A DNA stretch of 64,000 nt, taken from positions 62,001 through 126,000 of the forward strand of contig NZ_FQUC01000011.1 in NCBI RefSeq assembly GCF_900128985.1. The letters are read 5' to 3'. Both the position numbers and the translations under genes were made by a program. This document shows, piece by piece, positions 34,001 to 43,804 of the stretch (its first letter is position 1; each line of letters begins with the position of its first letter). The notes below the pieces were generated by a model. It worked only from the letters and a program-made list of their open reading frames with translations, made no database searches and was not told the origin of the DNA. This DNA is from Indolivaga macrotermitis. GTDB lineage: Bacteria > Bacteroidota > Bacteroidia > Bacteroidales > Dysgonomonadaceae.

Positions 34001-35674
34001 ATGAAAACATTGAAATTAACAATCGGGAAATTTCTAGCAGCGCTCTGTATCTTCCAGTTTTGTACGGGAGGAGTACAAGCACAAACGAAAAAAGGCGTAG
34101 ACCGTCCGAAATTGGTGGTTGGTATTGTGGTAGACCAGATGCGTTGGGACTATCTGTATAAATTTAGTGACAGATATACCGACAATGGCTTTAAAAGACT
34201 TGTAGGCGAAGGGTTCTCTTTCGAGAATTGTATGATCGATTATCTGCCTTCATTTACCGCGATAGGTCACAGTACGGTTTATACAGGATCGGTTCCGTCT
34301 ATACATGGTATAGCAGGTAATACCTTTATCGATCAGAGAACAGGGCTTATGAGATACTGCTCGGAAGACCCGAATGTGAAAAGTGTAGGATCTAATTCGC
34401 CTGAAGATAAAGCTGGTAAAATGTCTCCTTTTAATTTGAAGGCTACAACCGTAACGGACGAATTGAAATTAGCAACTAATTTCCAGTCGAAAGTAGTTGG
34501 TGTTGCAATGAAAGACCGTGGCAGTATCCTGCCGGCAGGACACGTTGCCGATGCGGCTTACTGGTTCGACGGTAAATCGGGTAACTGGATCACAAGTACA
34601 TGGTATACCAAAGATCTCCCTCAATGGGTAAAAGATTACAATGCTAAAAAAATGCCGGATAAATATCTGAAGCAAGACTGGAATACATTGTTCCCCATCG
34701 ATACTTATACTTTGAGTGTAAATGATAACAATAACTATGAAGCAGGATTCAAAGGGTTGGATAAGCCTTTATTCCCGATTAAAACTTCGGAATTGATCGA
34801 AAAGAATGGTTATGAGTTGATCGGCGCTACACCTTACGGTAATACTATCTCTCTTGAGATGGCGAAATTAGCTATTGAAAATGAAAAAATGGGACAAGGA
34901 CAGTTTACAGACTTCTTAGCTCTAAGTTTATCGTCACCGGACAAAATCGGTCATAATTTCTCAATTAACTCTATTAAAGTTGAAGATTGTTATTTACGTC
35001 TTGACCGCGAAATTGCCGATTTCTTATCATATCTGGATAAAACAGTTGGTAAAGGCGAATACCTTGTATTCCTTACTGCTGACCATGGTGGTGGGCATAA
35101 TGGTAAATTCCTTCAGGATCATAACTTACCGGGTGGATTCTTTATTTTCTGGGAAGAAGATAAAAAGATGAATGCGCACCTTCAGACTATCTTCGGATAC
35201 AACGATCTTGTATTAGGCTTAGGTAACTATCAGGTAAACTTTAACTATAAGAGAATTAAAGAAACCGGAGTTGATATGGAGAAACTGAAAGCAGAGTCTA
35301 TTAAGTATCTGAACGGTATCGAAGGTATGAATTATGTAGTTGATATGAACAAAATTTCGGAAGCTACTATACCTGCCAGAATAAAAGAGATGATCGTTAA
35401 AGGATATAATAGGAACCTTTCAGGCGAAATTCAGTTTATCCTCAATCCGGGAGTATATGATTTCGATTATCCCGATCCTCGCTTAGGAGGCACACACGGA
35501 ACATGGAGCCCATTTGATACTCATATACCTTTCGTACTTATGGGATGGGGCATCCAGCATGGAAGTTCAAATAAAGAAGTCTACATGACAGATATAGCTC
35601 CTACAGTGGCAGCATTACTTCACATACAGATGCCAAGTGGTTGTATAGGAAAACCTGCTCTGAATACTAAATAA
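34001..35674 (+). CDS. pafA: PafA-like phosphate-insensitive alkaline phosphatase
   Basis: A 557-residue secreted alkaline-phosphatase-superfamily enzyme (signal peptide ending VQAQ, about 28). PafA hallmarks are present: metal Asp in GIVVDQMRWDY, nucleophile Thr 86 in LPSFTAIGHSTVY, Asn in IAGNTFID, the K-x-R pair (K171, R173) in AMKDRGS, metals in SPDKIGHN and TADHGGGHN, and final His in GGTHGTWSP. PafA dephosphorylates many phosphomonoesters without inhibition by phosphate, often for carbon rather than phosphorus. Its place within a polyol operon suggests it removes phosphate from polyol phosphates in the periplasm. Confidence 0.88.
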   Translation: MKTLKLTIGKFLAALCIFQFCTGGVQAQTKKGVDRPKLVVGIVVDQMRWDYLYKFSDRYTDNGFKRLVGEGFSFENCMIDYLPSFTAIGHSTVYTGSVPSIHGIAGNTFIDQRTGLMRYCSEDPNVKSVGSNSPEDKAGKMSPFNLKATTVTDELKLATNFQSKVVGVAMKDRGSILPAGHVADAAYWFDGKSGNWITSTWYTKDLPQWVKDYNAKKMPDKYLKQDWNTLFPIDTYTLSVNDNNNYEAGFKGLDKPLFPIKTSELIEKNGYELIGATPYGNTISLEMAKLAIENEKMGQGQFTDFLALSLSSPDKIGHNFSINSIKVEDCYLRLDREIADFLSYLDKTVGKGEYLVFLTADHGGGHNGKFLQDHNLPGGFFIFWEEDKKMNAHLQTIFGYNDLVLGLGNYQVNFNYKRIKETGVDMEKLKAESIKYLNGIEGMNYVVDMNKISEATIPARIKEMIVKGYNRNLSGEIQFILNPGVYDFDYPDPRLGGTHGTWSPFDTHIPFVLMGWGIQHGSSNKEVYMTDIAPTVAALLHIQMPSGCIGKPALNTK

Positions 35675-35815
35675 AAAGTGTTCGCTGCCTGATATATGCT
35701 TAAAAAATCCTAAGCGGAATAATAGGTTTGGTTTATCGATTTCTGAATATGTTGGGATGTATATGTCAGGCGGTGCCTTTGATTATTAAGGGATATTTAT
35801 TAATAAAATCTGATC

Positions 35816-36988
35816 ATGAGTATAAGTAAAAAATTAACCTTGTTAGTGGCTGTAGCTTTATGTTCGACAGTGGTTTCTGCACAAATTGAGGTGAAAGCAG
35901 GAGACGAAACTATAAAGATAACCCCATCAGGACGTGTTTATATGGACGGTGCATTCTATTTGGATGATGAAACGAAAATGGGAAATGGAACAAATATTCC
36001 GGATGTGAGGATTGGATTAAAAGCTGTATACCAGAAATGGGACTTCAAACTCGATATGGGGTATGCCAACAGCAAGGTGAGCCCAAAGGATATTCATATC
36101 CGTTACAACATCGATAAAACTTCTTTTATAAAAGCCGGATATTATGGAGAGCTTTTCGGATACGAAGCTTGGGAGAGTACGGCTTATGTTAAATTCAACG
36201 GAAAGAGTCCCAGTACCGGAGCATTCGAATCGGGACGCCGGATAGGAGTCGTTTACGAACGATGGGGAAAACAATACTGGATGGCTGCCGGAGTTTATGG
36301 CGACGGCGATGCAGTGAATAACACTAAGGAAGGCAACGACGGATATGCTGCAACAGGCCGTTTCTTGTATACACCTTTCAAAGAGCCGGGAAAAATCTTC
36401 CATATCGGAGCATCCGGTACTTTCCGCAAGGCAGATGCTAACGGATATGATGAAGATGGTAAAGAAAGTGCCAGAACTATTTCGTATGTGGCTTCTCTGG
36501 GAAGTACCAGTATAGAAAAAGGGAAACCGGTAAATGCGACTATCTCGGATGCCGATTATCAGGCTAAGTATAATGTCGAACTTTTGGGTAGTTACGGTCC
36601 TGTATTCTTAGTAGCAGAGTATTATCATACTAATGTGGAACGTAAAAATTCTATGCCCGCCTTCAAAGGATCGGGTGCATATGCTCAGGTTGGCTTTTTG
36701 GCGATAGGCGATAATTACAGTTATAATGATATTGACGCCAGATTGAAAACGCCAAAACCAAAATCACTGGAGTTAGTAGCCCGTTATGATTATTTGGATT
36801 TAAACGATGGCCATGCGCAAATATATGGTGGTACAATGAGTACGTGGGCATTTGCAGTTAACTATTATATAAACAAGCATGTAATTGCAAAAGTAAACTA
36901 TTCTCATATGTCTATGGGCAAGAAAAACCCATTTGCAGCAGGCGAGGATGTAAGTGCAATTCAGGGCAGGTTTATGATTGTTTTTTAA
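35816..36988 (+). CDS. OprP/OprO-like phosphate-selective porin
   Basis: A 390-residue outer-membrane protein. Signal peptide ends VVSAQ (about 24). A beta-barrel follows with alternating aromatic strands (GRVYMDGAFYLDD, WDFKLDMGYANSKV) and a terminal Phe (RFMIVF). This fits the phosphate-selective porin O/P family. It follows the PafA-like gene and may admit anionic substrates such as phosphorylated polyols. Selectivity is inferred from family and context. Confidence 0.8.
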   Translation: MSISKKLTLLVAVALCSTVVSAQIEVKAGDETIKITPSGRVYMDGAFYLDDETKMGNGTNIPDVRIGLKAVYQKWDFKLDMGYANSKVSPKDIHIRYNIDKTSFIKAGYYGELFGYEAWESTAYVKFNGKSPSTGAFESGRRIGVVYERWGKQYWMAAGVYGDGDAVNNTKEGNDGYAATGRFLYTPFKEPGKIFHIGASGTFRKADANGYDEDGKESARTISYVASLGSTSIEKGKPVNATISDADYQAKYNVELLGSYGPVFLVAEYYHTNVERKNSMPAFKGSGAYAQVGFLAIGDNYSYNDIDARLKTPKPKSLELVARYDYLDLNDGHAQIYGGTMSTWAFAVNYYINKHVIAKVNYSHMSMGKKNPFAAGEDVSAIQGRFMIVF

Positions 36989-37003
36989 CTGGTATTTAAA
37001 TAT

Positions 37004-37095
37004 AAGTAAAAGCAAGTATTCGACGATATATTTTTAAAGTGTAACTGCTTATTCTTATTTTACTTACAAAAGCAATAAAAAAGGTCTGAGACCTT
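37004..37095. repeat. ~90 bp repeated element, copy A, ending in palindrome
   Basis: 37014-37095 aligns without gaps to 43815-43896 at 68 of 82 positions, mostly transitions, ending in AAGGTCTGAGACCTT (37081-37095). Similarity extends about 10 bases further left. This copy lies between the porin and RpiB genes, the other just before the GH26 gene. Confidence 0.75.
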
Positions 37096-37110
37096 AATTC
37101 AATGATGATT

Positions 37111-37153
37111 ATAAGCCGGCAATGGACAATCAGAAAAAAAGTTGCCGGCTTAT
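37111..37153. terminator. Perfect 12-bp hairpin downstream of the palindrome
   Basis: ATAAGCCGGCAA (37111-37122) pairs with TTGCCGGCTTAT (37142-37153), 19-base loop. No T run follows. A 17-codon frame starting at ATG 37102, seven bases after the palindrome, overlaps it exactly. Confidence 0.6.
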
Positions 37154-37219
37154 AAATTGAAAAAGAATACAATTGGCTGAAAAAGATGTTATTGTAATCA
37201 TTCCTAAAAATAGAAAGTT

Positions 37220-37675
37220 ATGACTCCTTTATTTACTCAACGAGAAAAACCTATAGGTTTAGCCTGCGATCATGCCGGATTTGAACTCAAACAGTATATC
37301 AAAGATATGTTTGATGAACAGGGGCTTAAATACATCGACTTTGGAACACATTCGGGCGAAAGTGTTGACTATCCCGATTTCGGACATCGGCTGGGAAATG
37401 CCATAGATAAGGGTATTTGCGATATGGGTATTGCCGTATGCAGTACCGGTAATGGTTTTAATATGACTTTAAACAGGCATAAAGGAGTAAGGGCAGCCTT
37501 GTGTTGGAATTCGAGAATAGCTTATTATGCGCGAACGCACAATGCAGCCAATGTGTTGACTATTCCGGGAAGTTTTGTATCGGAAGCGGAGGTTTGTGAT
37601 ATGATTCTGACATTTTTCAACTGTAAGTTCGAAGGAGGGCGGCACGCTCGTAGAGTAGAAAAGATAGTACTATAA
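37220..37675 (+). CDS. rpiB: RpiB/LacAB-family sugar-phosphate isomerase
   Basis: A 151-residue protein with the RpiB signature: LACDHAGFELKQYIKDM, DFGTHSGESVDYPDFG, the Cys-containing GIAVCSTGNGFNMTLN, and RTHNAANVLTIPG. It interconverts ribose-5-P and ribulose-5-P or related four- to six-carbon sugar phosphates. As the last gene of the locus it would connect the kinase product to transketolase. It lies beyond a palindrome and a hairpin, so it may have its own control. Confidence 0.92.
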   Translation: MTPLFTQREKPIGLACDHAGFELKQYIKDMFDEQGLKYIDFGTHSGESVDYPDFGHRLGNAIDKGICDMGIAVCSTGNGFNMTLNRHKGVRAALCWNSRIAYYARTHNAANVLTIPGSFVSEAEVCDMILTFFNCKFEGGRHARRVEKIVL

Positions 37676-37738
37676 TATAAAATTCAGGTAGAGGACAGAG
37701 ATTACTCTGCATAGTTTGAGGTCTTAGTTTTTATTTAG

Positions 37739-37771
37739 ACAGCGCTGATTTTGTAATGAAGTCAGCGCTCT
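37739..37771. terminator. Terminator between rpiB and the GNAT gene
   Basis: AGCGCTGA (37741-37748) pairs with TCAGCGCT (37762-37769), extended by one or two bases and followed by CTTTTG. It serves convergent genes. Confidence 0.75.
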
Positions 37772-37794
37772 TTTGTTGCTATGTTCAAAGGGTT

Positions 37795-38298
37795 TCAAAC
37801 TATTCTCTTGCCTAGTATTTTTAATCCTCTTTCTGTTGTGTCTAATAGTGCAACATTAGGTAGGAGCGCCCATGTTTCGAACCCGAAACTATTAAAAAGC
37901 TTGAGGCTGGGTTCGTTATGTTCGAAGATAAATCCTAAAAGAGTTTTAATGCCGAATCGGGGAGCAGTATTTATGCAATACCCGAGAATCTGTTTGCCCA
38001 ATCCTTTATTTCTGTATCTTGTATCAATATATATGCTGATCTCTACTGTTGCGTTATATGCCGGACGCCCGTAAAAAGACTGGAAGCTGGCCCAGCCAAT
38101 TATTTCAGAATTTCTGTTTTCGATAACCCATAAAGGGCGTCTTTCCGGGGAGTGGTCGTTAAACCACTGTACTTTGCTTTCTACTGATACCGGTTCAGTG
38201 TCTGCTGTAACCATCCTGCCGGAGATTGTCGAATTATATATTTCAACTATTTGTGGCAGATCGTTTAAGATTGCATCTCTGTATATAAGTTCTTCCAT
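37795..38298 (-). CDS. GNAT acetyltransferase, phosphinothricin acetyltransferase-like
   Basis: A 167-residue GNAT protein. IYRDAILNDLPQIVEIYN starts the domain, VEISIYIDTRYRNKGLGKQI is the acetyl-CoA pyrophosphate loop region, and HNEPSLKLFNSFGFETWALL is the conserved C-terminus. It belongs to the PAT/YncA group that N-acetylates small amines or amino acid analogues. Monocistronic. Confidence 0.85.
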   Translation of the reverse strand: MEELIYRDAILNDLPQIVEIYNSTISGRMVTADTEPVSVESKVQWFNDHSPERRPLWVIENRNSEIIGWASFQSFYGRPAYNATVEISIYIDTRYRNKGLGKQILGYCINTAPRFGIKTLLGFIFEHNEPSLKLFNSFGFETWALLPNVALLDTTERGLKILGKRIV

Positions 38299-39084
38299 TG
38301 CGTTGGCAGATGCTACGATTTGTATTTTATTTTAGATGCAAAGGTATCTATAATATTGTCTCTTAATTATAAATCCCTGTTGTTTTTATCTATTATATAA
38401 ATAGAGATCTTTGGTGTATTGAAACTAATAATGAAAAACGAAAAAAGAAGAATAAAAAAAATATTCAAAAAAGGTGTCACTTTTGTCACCTTTGTCACTT
38501 TTTCAAGGCTAATCGATTGGTATAAAGTGAAATGGGGAGGTGACAAAGGTAACACTCATGTGACACTCGAATGTCACCTTTGTTTAGTTGCCGTCACCTT
38601 TCTATAAAGATTACAACAATAGCAGCAGAAGAAGGAATCTTTTTCGACTACTGATTCGGATTATTGGTAAAAGTTACTGGTTGTATCTCTGTAAGGTGTT
38701 ATTATATACAGGTAAAATAATACGTAGAAAAAACATATCTGATACTATTTTGAATTTATATCGTATCTCTACCTGTTTGAAAAGACGGATTAAGCACAAT
38801 TTTTATCCTTGAATTATTGCTGTCAATCGGTGTTTATGAAGTATAATTCTCAGCTTTGAAGAAAAGTATTAGCATGTGATAAAATAGTATTTGTTTTTAT
38901 TTGCCGATACGGATAATTTTGTAATATAACACAAGATCATTAATTAGAGGGTGATTTTGTCGAAGGATAAAGATACTGAAAACGAGCGAATGATCAACAA
39001 GAAATAGAATACGATAAAAACTGTTTGAATGATAGATTCGGGGCTATACAAAGGAGTTGACTTTTTATAAATTTTCTTTTAATT
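38299..39084. other. Long gene-free region with GTCAC/GTGAC repeat cluster
   Basis: The longest gap in the window. Between 38476 and 38597 GTCAC or GTGAC occurs at least six times; the first three (38476, 38485, 38494) are exactly 9 bp apart, and later copies are inverted so that GTGACAAAGGT and ACCTTTGTCAC can pair. In translation both strands give Val-Thr-Lys/Phe repeats in short frames. The remaining part (38610-39084) shows no convincing gene; it should contain the promoter of the GH5 gene. Confidence 0.55.
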
Positions 39085-40056
39085 ATGAGATTACGATTGA
39101 TACCATACCATTACCTTCTACTAATACTCTTTTGTATTAGCCCTACTTTTTGTCTATCACAACAATCTGTGTTTGTCGGCCGGCATAGGGCATTGTCTGT
39201 AAAGGGAACAGCCTTGACCGATTCGCACGGCGATACCGTTGTATTAAAAGGTGTCAGTTTAGGGTGGCACAATTGGTGGCCACGTTTTTATAATGAAAAA
39301 ACAATTGATTGGTTAGTAGATGATTTTCAGGTAAATGTGGTTAGAGCCGCAGTTGGTGTTGGGGTAAAAGGAGGTTATCACGATGATCCGGAACAGGCTT
39401 TCCGGTGTCTTTACAATGTTGTTGATGCTGCGATCAAAAATGATGTTTACGTAATAGTAGATTGGCATAGTCATGGCATTTATACTGACGATGCTAAAGA
39501 GTTCTTTACGAAGGTAGCGACCCGTTATCATGGATATTCTAATATCATATATGAAATCTTTAATGAACCTGTAGATCAGCCTTGGACTGAAATTAAAGCG
39601 TATTCGGAAGAAGTTATCAGTGCTATTCGCAGTATTGATAAGAATAACCTGATATTAGTCGGAACTCCCCATTGGGATCAGGATGTGGATATTGCGGCAG
39701 ACGATCCTATTATTGGCTACGACAATATAATGTACACTCTGCATTTTTATGCAGCTACTCATAAACAGGAACTACGGAAAAAAGCTGACTATGCTCTGTC
39801 TAAAGGTTTACCTCTATTTGTGTCGGAATGTGCAGGGATGGAAGCTTCCGGTGATGGAAAGGTAGATATCAGGGAATGGCAACGTTGGCAGGATTGGATG
39901 TCAGCCCGGAAAATAAGCTGGGCTGTATGGTCAATCGCTGATAAGAATGAGAGTTGCTCAATGATAGTATCTCCTGCATCACCTGCATCTGACTGGCTTG
40001 AGTCTGATTTGAAGGAATGGGGACGGATAACGAGAACTACACTACGTAATAAATAG
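39085..40056 (+). CDS. GH5 endo-beta-glucanase/mannanase-type hydrolase
   Basis: A 323-residue secreted glycoside hydrolase (hydrophobic signal about 8-25). The GH5 acid/base is E161 in [12 protein letters not shown], and the nucleophile is E248 in [10 protein letters not shown]; conserved [10 protein letters not shown] and [10 protein letters not shown] also fit. Its sequence resembles subfamily-2 cellulases, acting on beta-1,4-glucan or glucomannan backbones. It leads a co-oriented cluster of mannan-type enzymes. Confidence 0.88.
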   Translation: MRLRLIPYHYLLLILFCISPTFCLSQQSVFVGRHRALSVKGTALTDSHGDTVVLKGVSLGWHNWWPRFYNEKTIDWLVDDFQVNVVRAAVGVGVKGGYHDDPEQAFRCLYNVVDAAIKNDVYVIVDWHSHGIYTDDAKEFFTKVATRYHGYSNIIYEIFNEPVDQPWTEIKAYSEEVISAIRSIDKNNLILVGTPHWDQDVDIAADDPIIGYDNIMYTLHFYAATHKQELRKKADYALSKGLPLFVSECAGMEASGDGKVDIREWQRWQDWMSARKISWAVWSIADKNESCSMIVSPASPASDWLESDLKEWGRITRTTLRNK

Positions 40057-40081
40057 AAATATATCAATAAGAGAAACTAAT

Positions 40082-41257
40082 ATGAACGAACTATTTAACA
40101 GACGCTTGGCGGCAGTTACTGCTGAATATGAGGATTTGGTAAAACGTAAGAATGAGCCTGTATTGCCCGGAAACGGAATATTTGAGAGATATAAATATCC
40201 GGTACTTACAGCAGCGCATGCACCCGTATTTTGGAGATATGATATGTCTCCCGAAACTAATCCGTATTTTATGGAGAGGTTTGGTATCAACGGAACATTT
40301 AATGCAGGAGCTATTAAATGGCAGGGAAAATACCTGATGGTTGTACGTGTAGAAGGAAACGACCGTAAATCATTTTTTGCGATAGCCGAAAGTCCCAATG
40401 GCATAGATAATTTCAAATTCTGGGACTATCCGATAACTATTCCCGAAACAGAAAATCCTGACGTCAATGTGTATGATATGCGCCTTACGGCTCATGAAGA
40501 TGGTTGGGTGTATGGTGTTTTCTGTTCGGAACGAAAAGATCCTGATGCACCGGCAGGAGATCTTTCTTCGGCAACCGCAGCGGCAGGTATTGTGCGCAGT
40601 AAGGATTTGAAGAGTTGGGAAAGATTGCCCGATTTGATTTCAAAGAGCCAACAACGCAATGTAGTTCTTCATCCCGAATTTGTAAATGGTAAGTATGCTC
40701 TTTATACCCGCCCTCAAGACGGCTTTATCGATGCCGGTAGCGGTGGTGGTATTGGTTGGGCATTAGTAGATGATATTACCAAGGCCGAAGTAAAAGAAGA
40801 AAGTATAATTAACTCACGCTATTACCATACAATAAAGGAACTGAAAAACGGTGAAGGGCCTCACCCGATTAAGACTTCTAAAGGGTGGTTGCATTTGGCG
40901 CATGGTGTACGTGGCTGTGCTGCCGGTCTGAGATATGTACTGTATCTGTATGTTACAGATCTGGAAAATCCCGGAAAGCTTATAGCTGAGCCTGCCGGAC
41001 ATGCACTCGCTCCGATAGGCGATGAAAGGGTAGGTGACGTTTCGAATGTATTATTTACCAATGGATGGATTGCCGACGAAGATGGTACTGTATACATTTA
41101 CTATGCTTCATGCGATACTCGTATGCATGTAGCAGTATCTTCGGTAGACCGTCTTTTAGATTATTGTTTCAATACAGCGCCGGACGGATACCGTTCAGCA
41201 ACCTCTGTTCAGACATTGAACGCTTTGATAACAAAGAATCTTGAGATAATGAAGTAA
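40082..41257 (+). CDS. GH130 mannosyl-glucose phosphorylase-type enzyme
   Basis: A 391-residue cytoplasmic enzyme without signal peptide. [40 protein letters not shown] and the acidic [17 protein letters not shown] match GH130, especially the group like 4-O-beta-D-mannosyl-D-glucose phosphorylase. It splits short mannosides with phosphate to mannose-1-phosphate. A cytoplasmic location fits import of short products made by the GH26 and GH5 enzymes. It lies 25 bases after the GH5 gene. Confidence 0.9.
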   Translation: MNELFNRRLAAVTAEYEDLVKRKNEPVLPGNGIFERYKYPVLTAAHAPVFWRYDMSPETNPYFMERFGINGTFNAGAIKWQGKYLMVVRVEGNDRKSFFAIAESPNGIDNFKFWDYPITIPETENPDVNVYDMRLTAHEDGWVYGVFCSERKDPDAPAGDLSSATAAAGIVRSKDLKSWERLPDLISKSQQRNVVLHPEFVNGKYALYTRPQDGFIDAGSGGGIGWALVDDITKAEVKEESIINSRYYHTIKELKNGEGPHPIKTSKGWLHLAHGVRGCAAGLRYVLYLYVTDLENPGKLIAEPAGHALAPIGDERVGDVSNVLFTNGWIADEDGTVYIYYASCDTRMHVAVSSVDRLLDYCFNTAPDGYRSATSVQTLNALITKNLEIMK

Positions 41258-41328
41258 AAGCTTCATTTATCGGAATGAATATATGATATAACAGGTTTTA
41301 AGCCTTGGTAATCAGAGTAAGTTAGGTG

Positions 41329-41361
41329 AGTTCCGGCTTTCGGAATACGACAGCCGGAACT
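41329..41361 (+). terminator. Hairpin between GH130 and GH3 genes
   Basis: Perfect 10-bp stem, AGTTCCGGCT with AGCCGGAACT, 13-base loop, followed by ATTTT. The GH3 gene may therefore be transcribed separately or at reduced level. Confidence 0.65.
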
Positions 41362-41516
41362 ATTTTAAAACAGTACTATGGATAATTATCAGGATTTAAA
41401 TTAGGTAAAGAGATATGGTTTCGGAAATATGGCTCGTCTGTATTCCGAAGCCTTATGTTCGTTTTATACATAAACCTGAATCAAACAAAAGTTGAAGAAT
41501 ATAAATAAAAAATATA

Positions 41517-43778
41517 ATGGCGACATCAAAAAATATAAAAGCTGAGGCTCTGTCTATTCTTGCAAATATGACTTTGGCTGAAAAAGTAGGGCAGATGGCT
41601 CAGATATCCATAGATATGGTTTGTAAAGGAGTGGATACGCCTCCGACGAGTACCATAGAACTGGATATGGACAAGCTTCGCGATGCGATTGTAAAATATC
41701 ATGTAGGTTCGATCTTAAACTCACCGAATACTCGAGCCCGTTCTACGGGTTGGTGGAATAATGCGGTTGAGGCTATGCAAAAGGTAGCAATGGAGGAGAC
41801 GCGTGTGAAAATTCCTATTATATACGGGCTTGACCAAATACATGGAGCGACTTATACTGCTGGAGCAACCATGTTCCCTCAGGAGATTGCTCTGGCTGCA
41901 TCTTTCAATCCTTCGCATGCCCGTAAGATGGGTGAAATTACGGCTTATGAGACCCGTGCAAGTAATGTTCCGTGGAATTTTTCGCCTGTACTTGATTTGG
42001 GTAGCGATCCACGTTTTCCGCGTCAGTATGAGGGATTTGGAGAAGACCCCTATGTAGGATCTGTTTTCGGTAGCGAGTTGATTAAAGGGTACGAGGGCGA
42101 TGATAATGATATTGCTAACCCCAATAAGTTAGCTGCATGTATGAAACATTTCTTAGGCTATTCGGTTCCATATAGTGGCAAAGACCGTACTCCGGCATTT
42201 ATCCCGATGACGACATTGCTCGAATACCATGTCCCTGCATTTCAGGCAGCTGTAGATGCCGGTGTGCATACCGTAATGATAAATTCGGGTATTATTAATA
42301 ACGAGCCTGTACATGCCAGCTATGATTTGCTGACTAAACTTTTACGAGAGGAAATGGGTTTCGAAGGCATGATAGTGACCGATTGGGAAGACATCAATAA
42401 ACTATATAATCGCGACCGTCTGGCTATCAATATTAAGGAAGCCATTAAATTAGGAATCAATGCAGGTATCGACATGTCGATGATTCCTTTCGACTATGTG
42501 GAGTTCTGTACATTATTGGTCGAATTGGTGAATGAAGGACAGGTATCGATGGATCGTATCGATGATGCGGTAACATGTATTCTTGTTGTGAAGTTGAAAC
42601 TGGATCTTTTTAATACACCTAATACTTATGCAAAAGATTATCCTCAATTCGGCTCGAAAGAATTCAGACAGGCATCGTATGATGCAGCTGCGGATGCTAT
42701 CACTTTATTGAAAAATGAAGATAATATTCTACCACTCAAGAAAAATGCTAAGATTTTGTTGGCAGGGCCAAACGTTGTAAGTAAACGTGCTTTGAACGGG
42801 GGATGGACATTCTCGTGGCAAGGAGAAAAGATAGAAGAGTTTGCATCGGAATATCATAATATACTGACAGCTATGCAGGCTAAGTTCGGGAAAGAAAATA
42901 TCGTATATGTTCCCGGAGTAAGCTACTCAGATGCGACAGAGTATGCAACCGAACATCCGGATTGTTTCGATGAGGCTGTTGCTGCGGCTAAAGATGTCGA
43001 CTATGTAGTTCTTTGCTTGGGCGAAAATTCGTATTGCGAAAAACCCGGTGATTTGGACGACTTGTATCTGAATGATTTACAAACCGATTTGGCAAAAGAA
43101 ATACTGAAAACAGGCAAAAAAGTTATCCTTGTATTGAGTGAAGGCCGTCCGCGTGTAATATCTAAGATATCACCTAAAATGGATGCTATTGTGCAGACTT
43201 ATTTGCCAGGACTGTTTGGTGCGGATGCTTTGGCAGATATCTTGGCAGGGGAAGTTAATCCATCGGGAAAATTACCTTATACGTATCCCGAATATCCTAA
43301 CTCTTTGGTTCCGTATTATCATAAACGTGCCGATGAGCAGGAAAATACCGATAGTGCCTATAACTACAAAGGCGATTATAACTATGAATACCCATTCGGT
43401 TATGGATTGAGTTATACTAATTTTGAATATTCTAACGCTAAAATAAATGCAACCGAACAGACATTAAAATCTGATGCAGAGATTATTTTGACAGTTGATG
43501 TGACAAATAAAGGTAATGTTGAAGGAAAAGAAATCGTTCAGTTATATTCATCGGATTTGTACGCATCTTTGATTCCGGACGTGAAACGCCTAAGACGTTT
43601 TGAGAAAATAAACCTGAAAGCAGGAGAGACCAAAACAGTAGAATTCCGGTTGACTCAAAATGACTTGTCGTTCATCAATATGGATAATAAACGGATTGTA
43701 GAGCCGGGAGATTTTGAATTCCAGATCGGAGCTTCGTCTGCGGATATAAAATCAACAATTTTGTTTACTATAAAATAA
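41517..43778 (+). CDS. GH3 beta-glycosidase without signal peptide
   Basis: A 753-residue GH3 enzyme with the full three-domain layout. The nucleophile Asp is in GMIVTDWEDI; the substrate-binding KHFLGYS, the C-terminal domain and a fibronectin III end (NLKAGETKTVEF) are present. There is no N-terminal signal (MATSKNIKAEALSI), so it is probably cytoplasmic, unlike the secreted GH3 at 47439-49664. In this cluster it could release terminal glucose or mannose from oligosaccharides. Confidence 0.9.
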   Translation: MATSKNIKAEALSILANMTLAEKVGQMAQISIDMVCKGVDTPPTSTIELDMDKLRDAIVKYHVGSILNSPNTRARSTGWWNNAVEAMQKVAMEETRVKIPIIYGLDQIHGATYTAGATMFPQEIALAASFNPSHARKMGEITAYETRASNVPWNFSPVLDLGSDPRFPRQYEGFGEDPYVGSVFGSELIKGYEGDDNDIANPNKLAACMKHFLGYSVPYSGKDRTPAFIPMTTLLEYHVPAFQAAVDAGVHTVMINSGIINNEPVHASYDLLTKLLREEMGFEGMIVTDWEDINKLYNRDRLAINIKEAIKLGINAGIDMSMIPFDYVEFCTLLVELVNEGQVSMDRIDDAVTCILVVKLKLDLFNTPNTYAKDYPQFGSKEFRQASYDAAADAITLLKNEDNILPLKKNAKILLAGPNVVSKRALNGGWTFSWQGEKIEEFASEYHNILTAMQAKFGKENIVYVPGVSYSDATEYATEHPDCFDEAVAAAKDVDYVVLCLGENSYCEKPGDLDDLYLNDLQTDLAKEILKTGKKVILVLSEGRPRVISKISPKMDAIVQTYLPGLFGADALADILAGEVNPSGKLPYTYPEYPNSLVPYYHKRADEQENTDSAYNYKGDYNYEYPFGYGLSYTNFEYSNAKINATEQTLKSDAEIILTVDVTNKGNVEGKEIVQLYSSDLYASLIPDVKRLRRFEKINLKAGETKTVEFRLTQNDLSFINMDNKRIVEPGDFEFQIGASSADIKSTILFTIK

Positions 43779-43804
43779 GGTTCCGTACCTTTTTACAATT
43801 ATTT

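Noticed and set aside
38588-38812. 74-codon plus-strand frame in the long gap
   Set aside because: No ribosome-binding site, no domain, and basic/aromatic composition as expected from non-coding AT-rich DNA.
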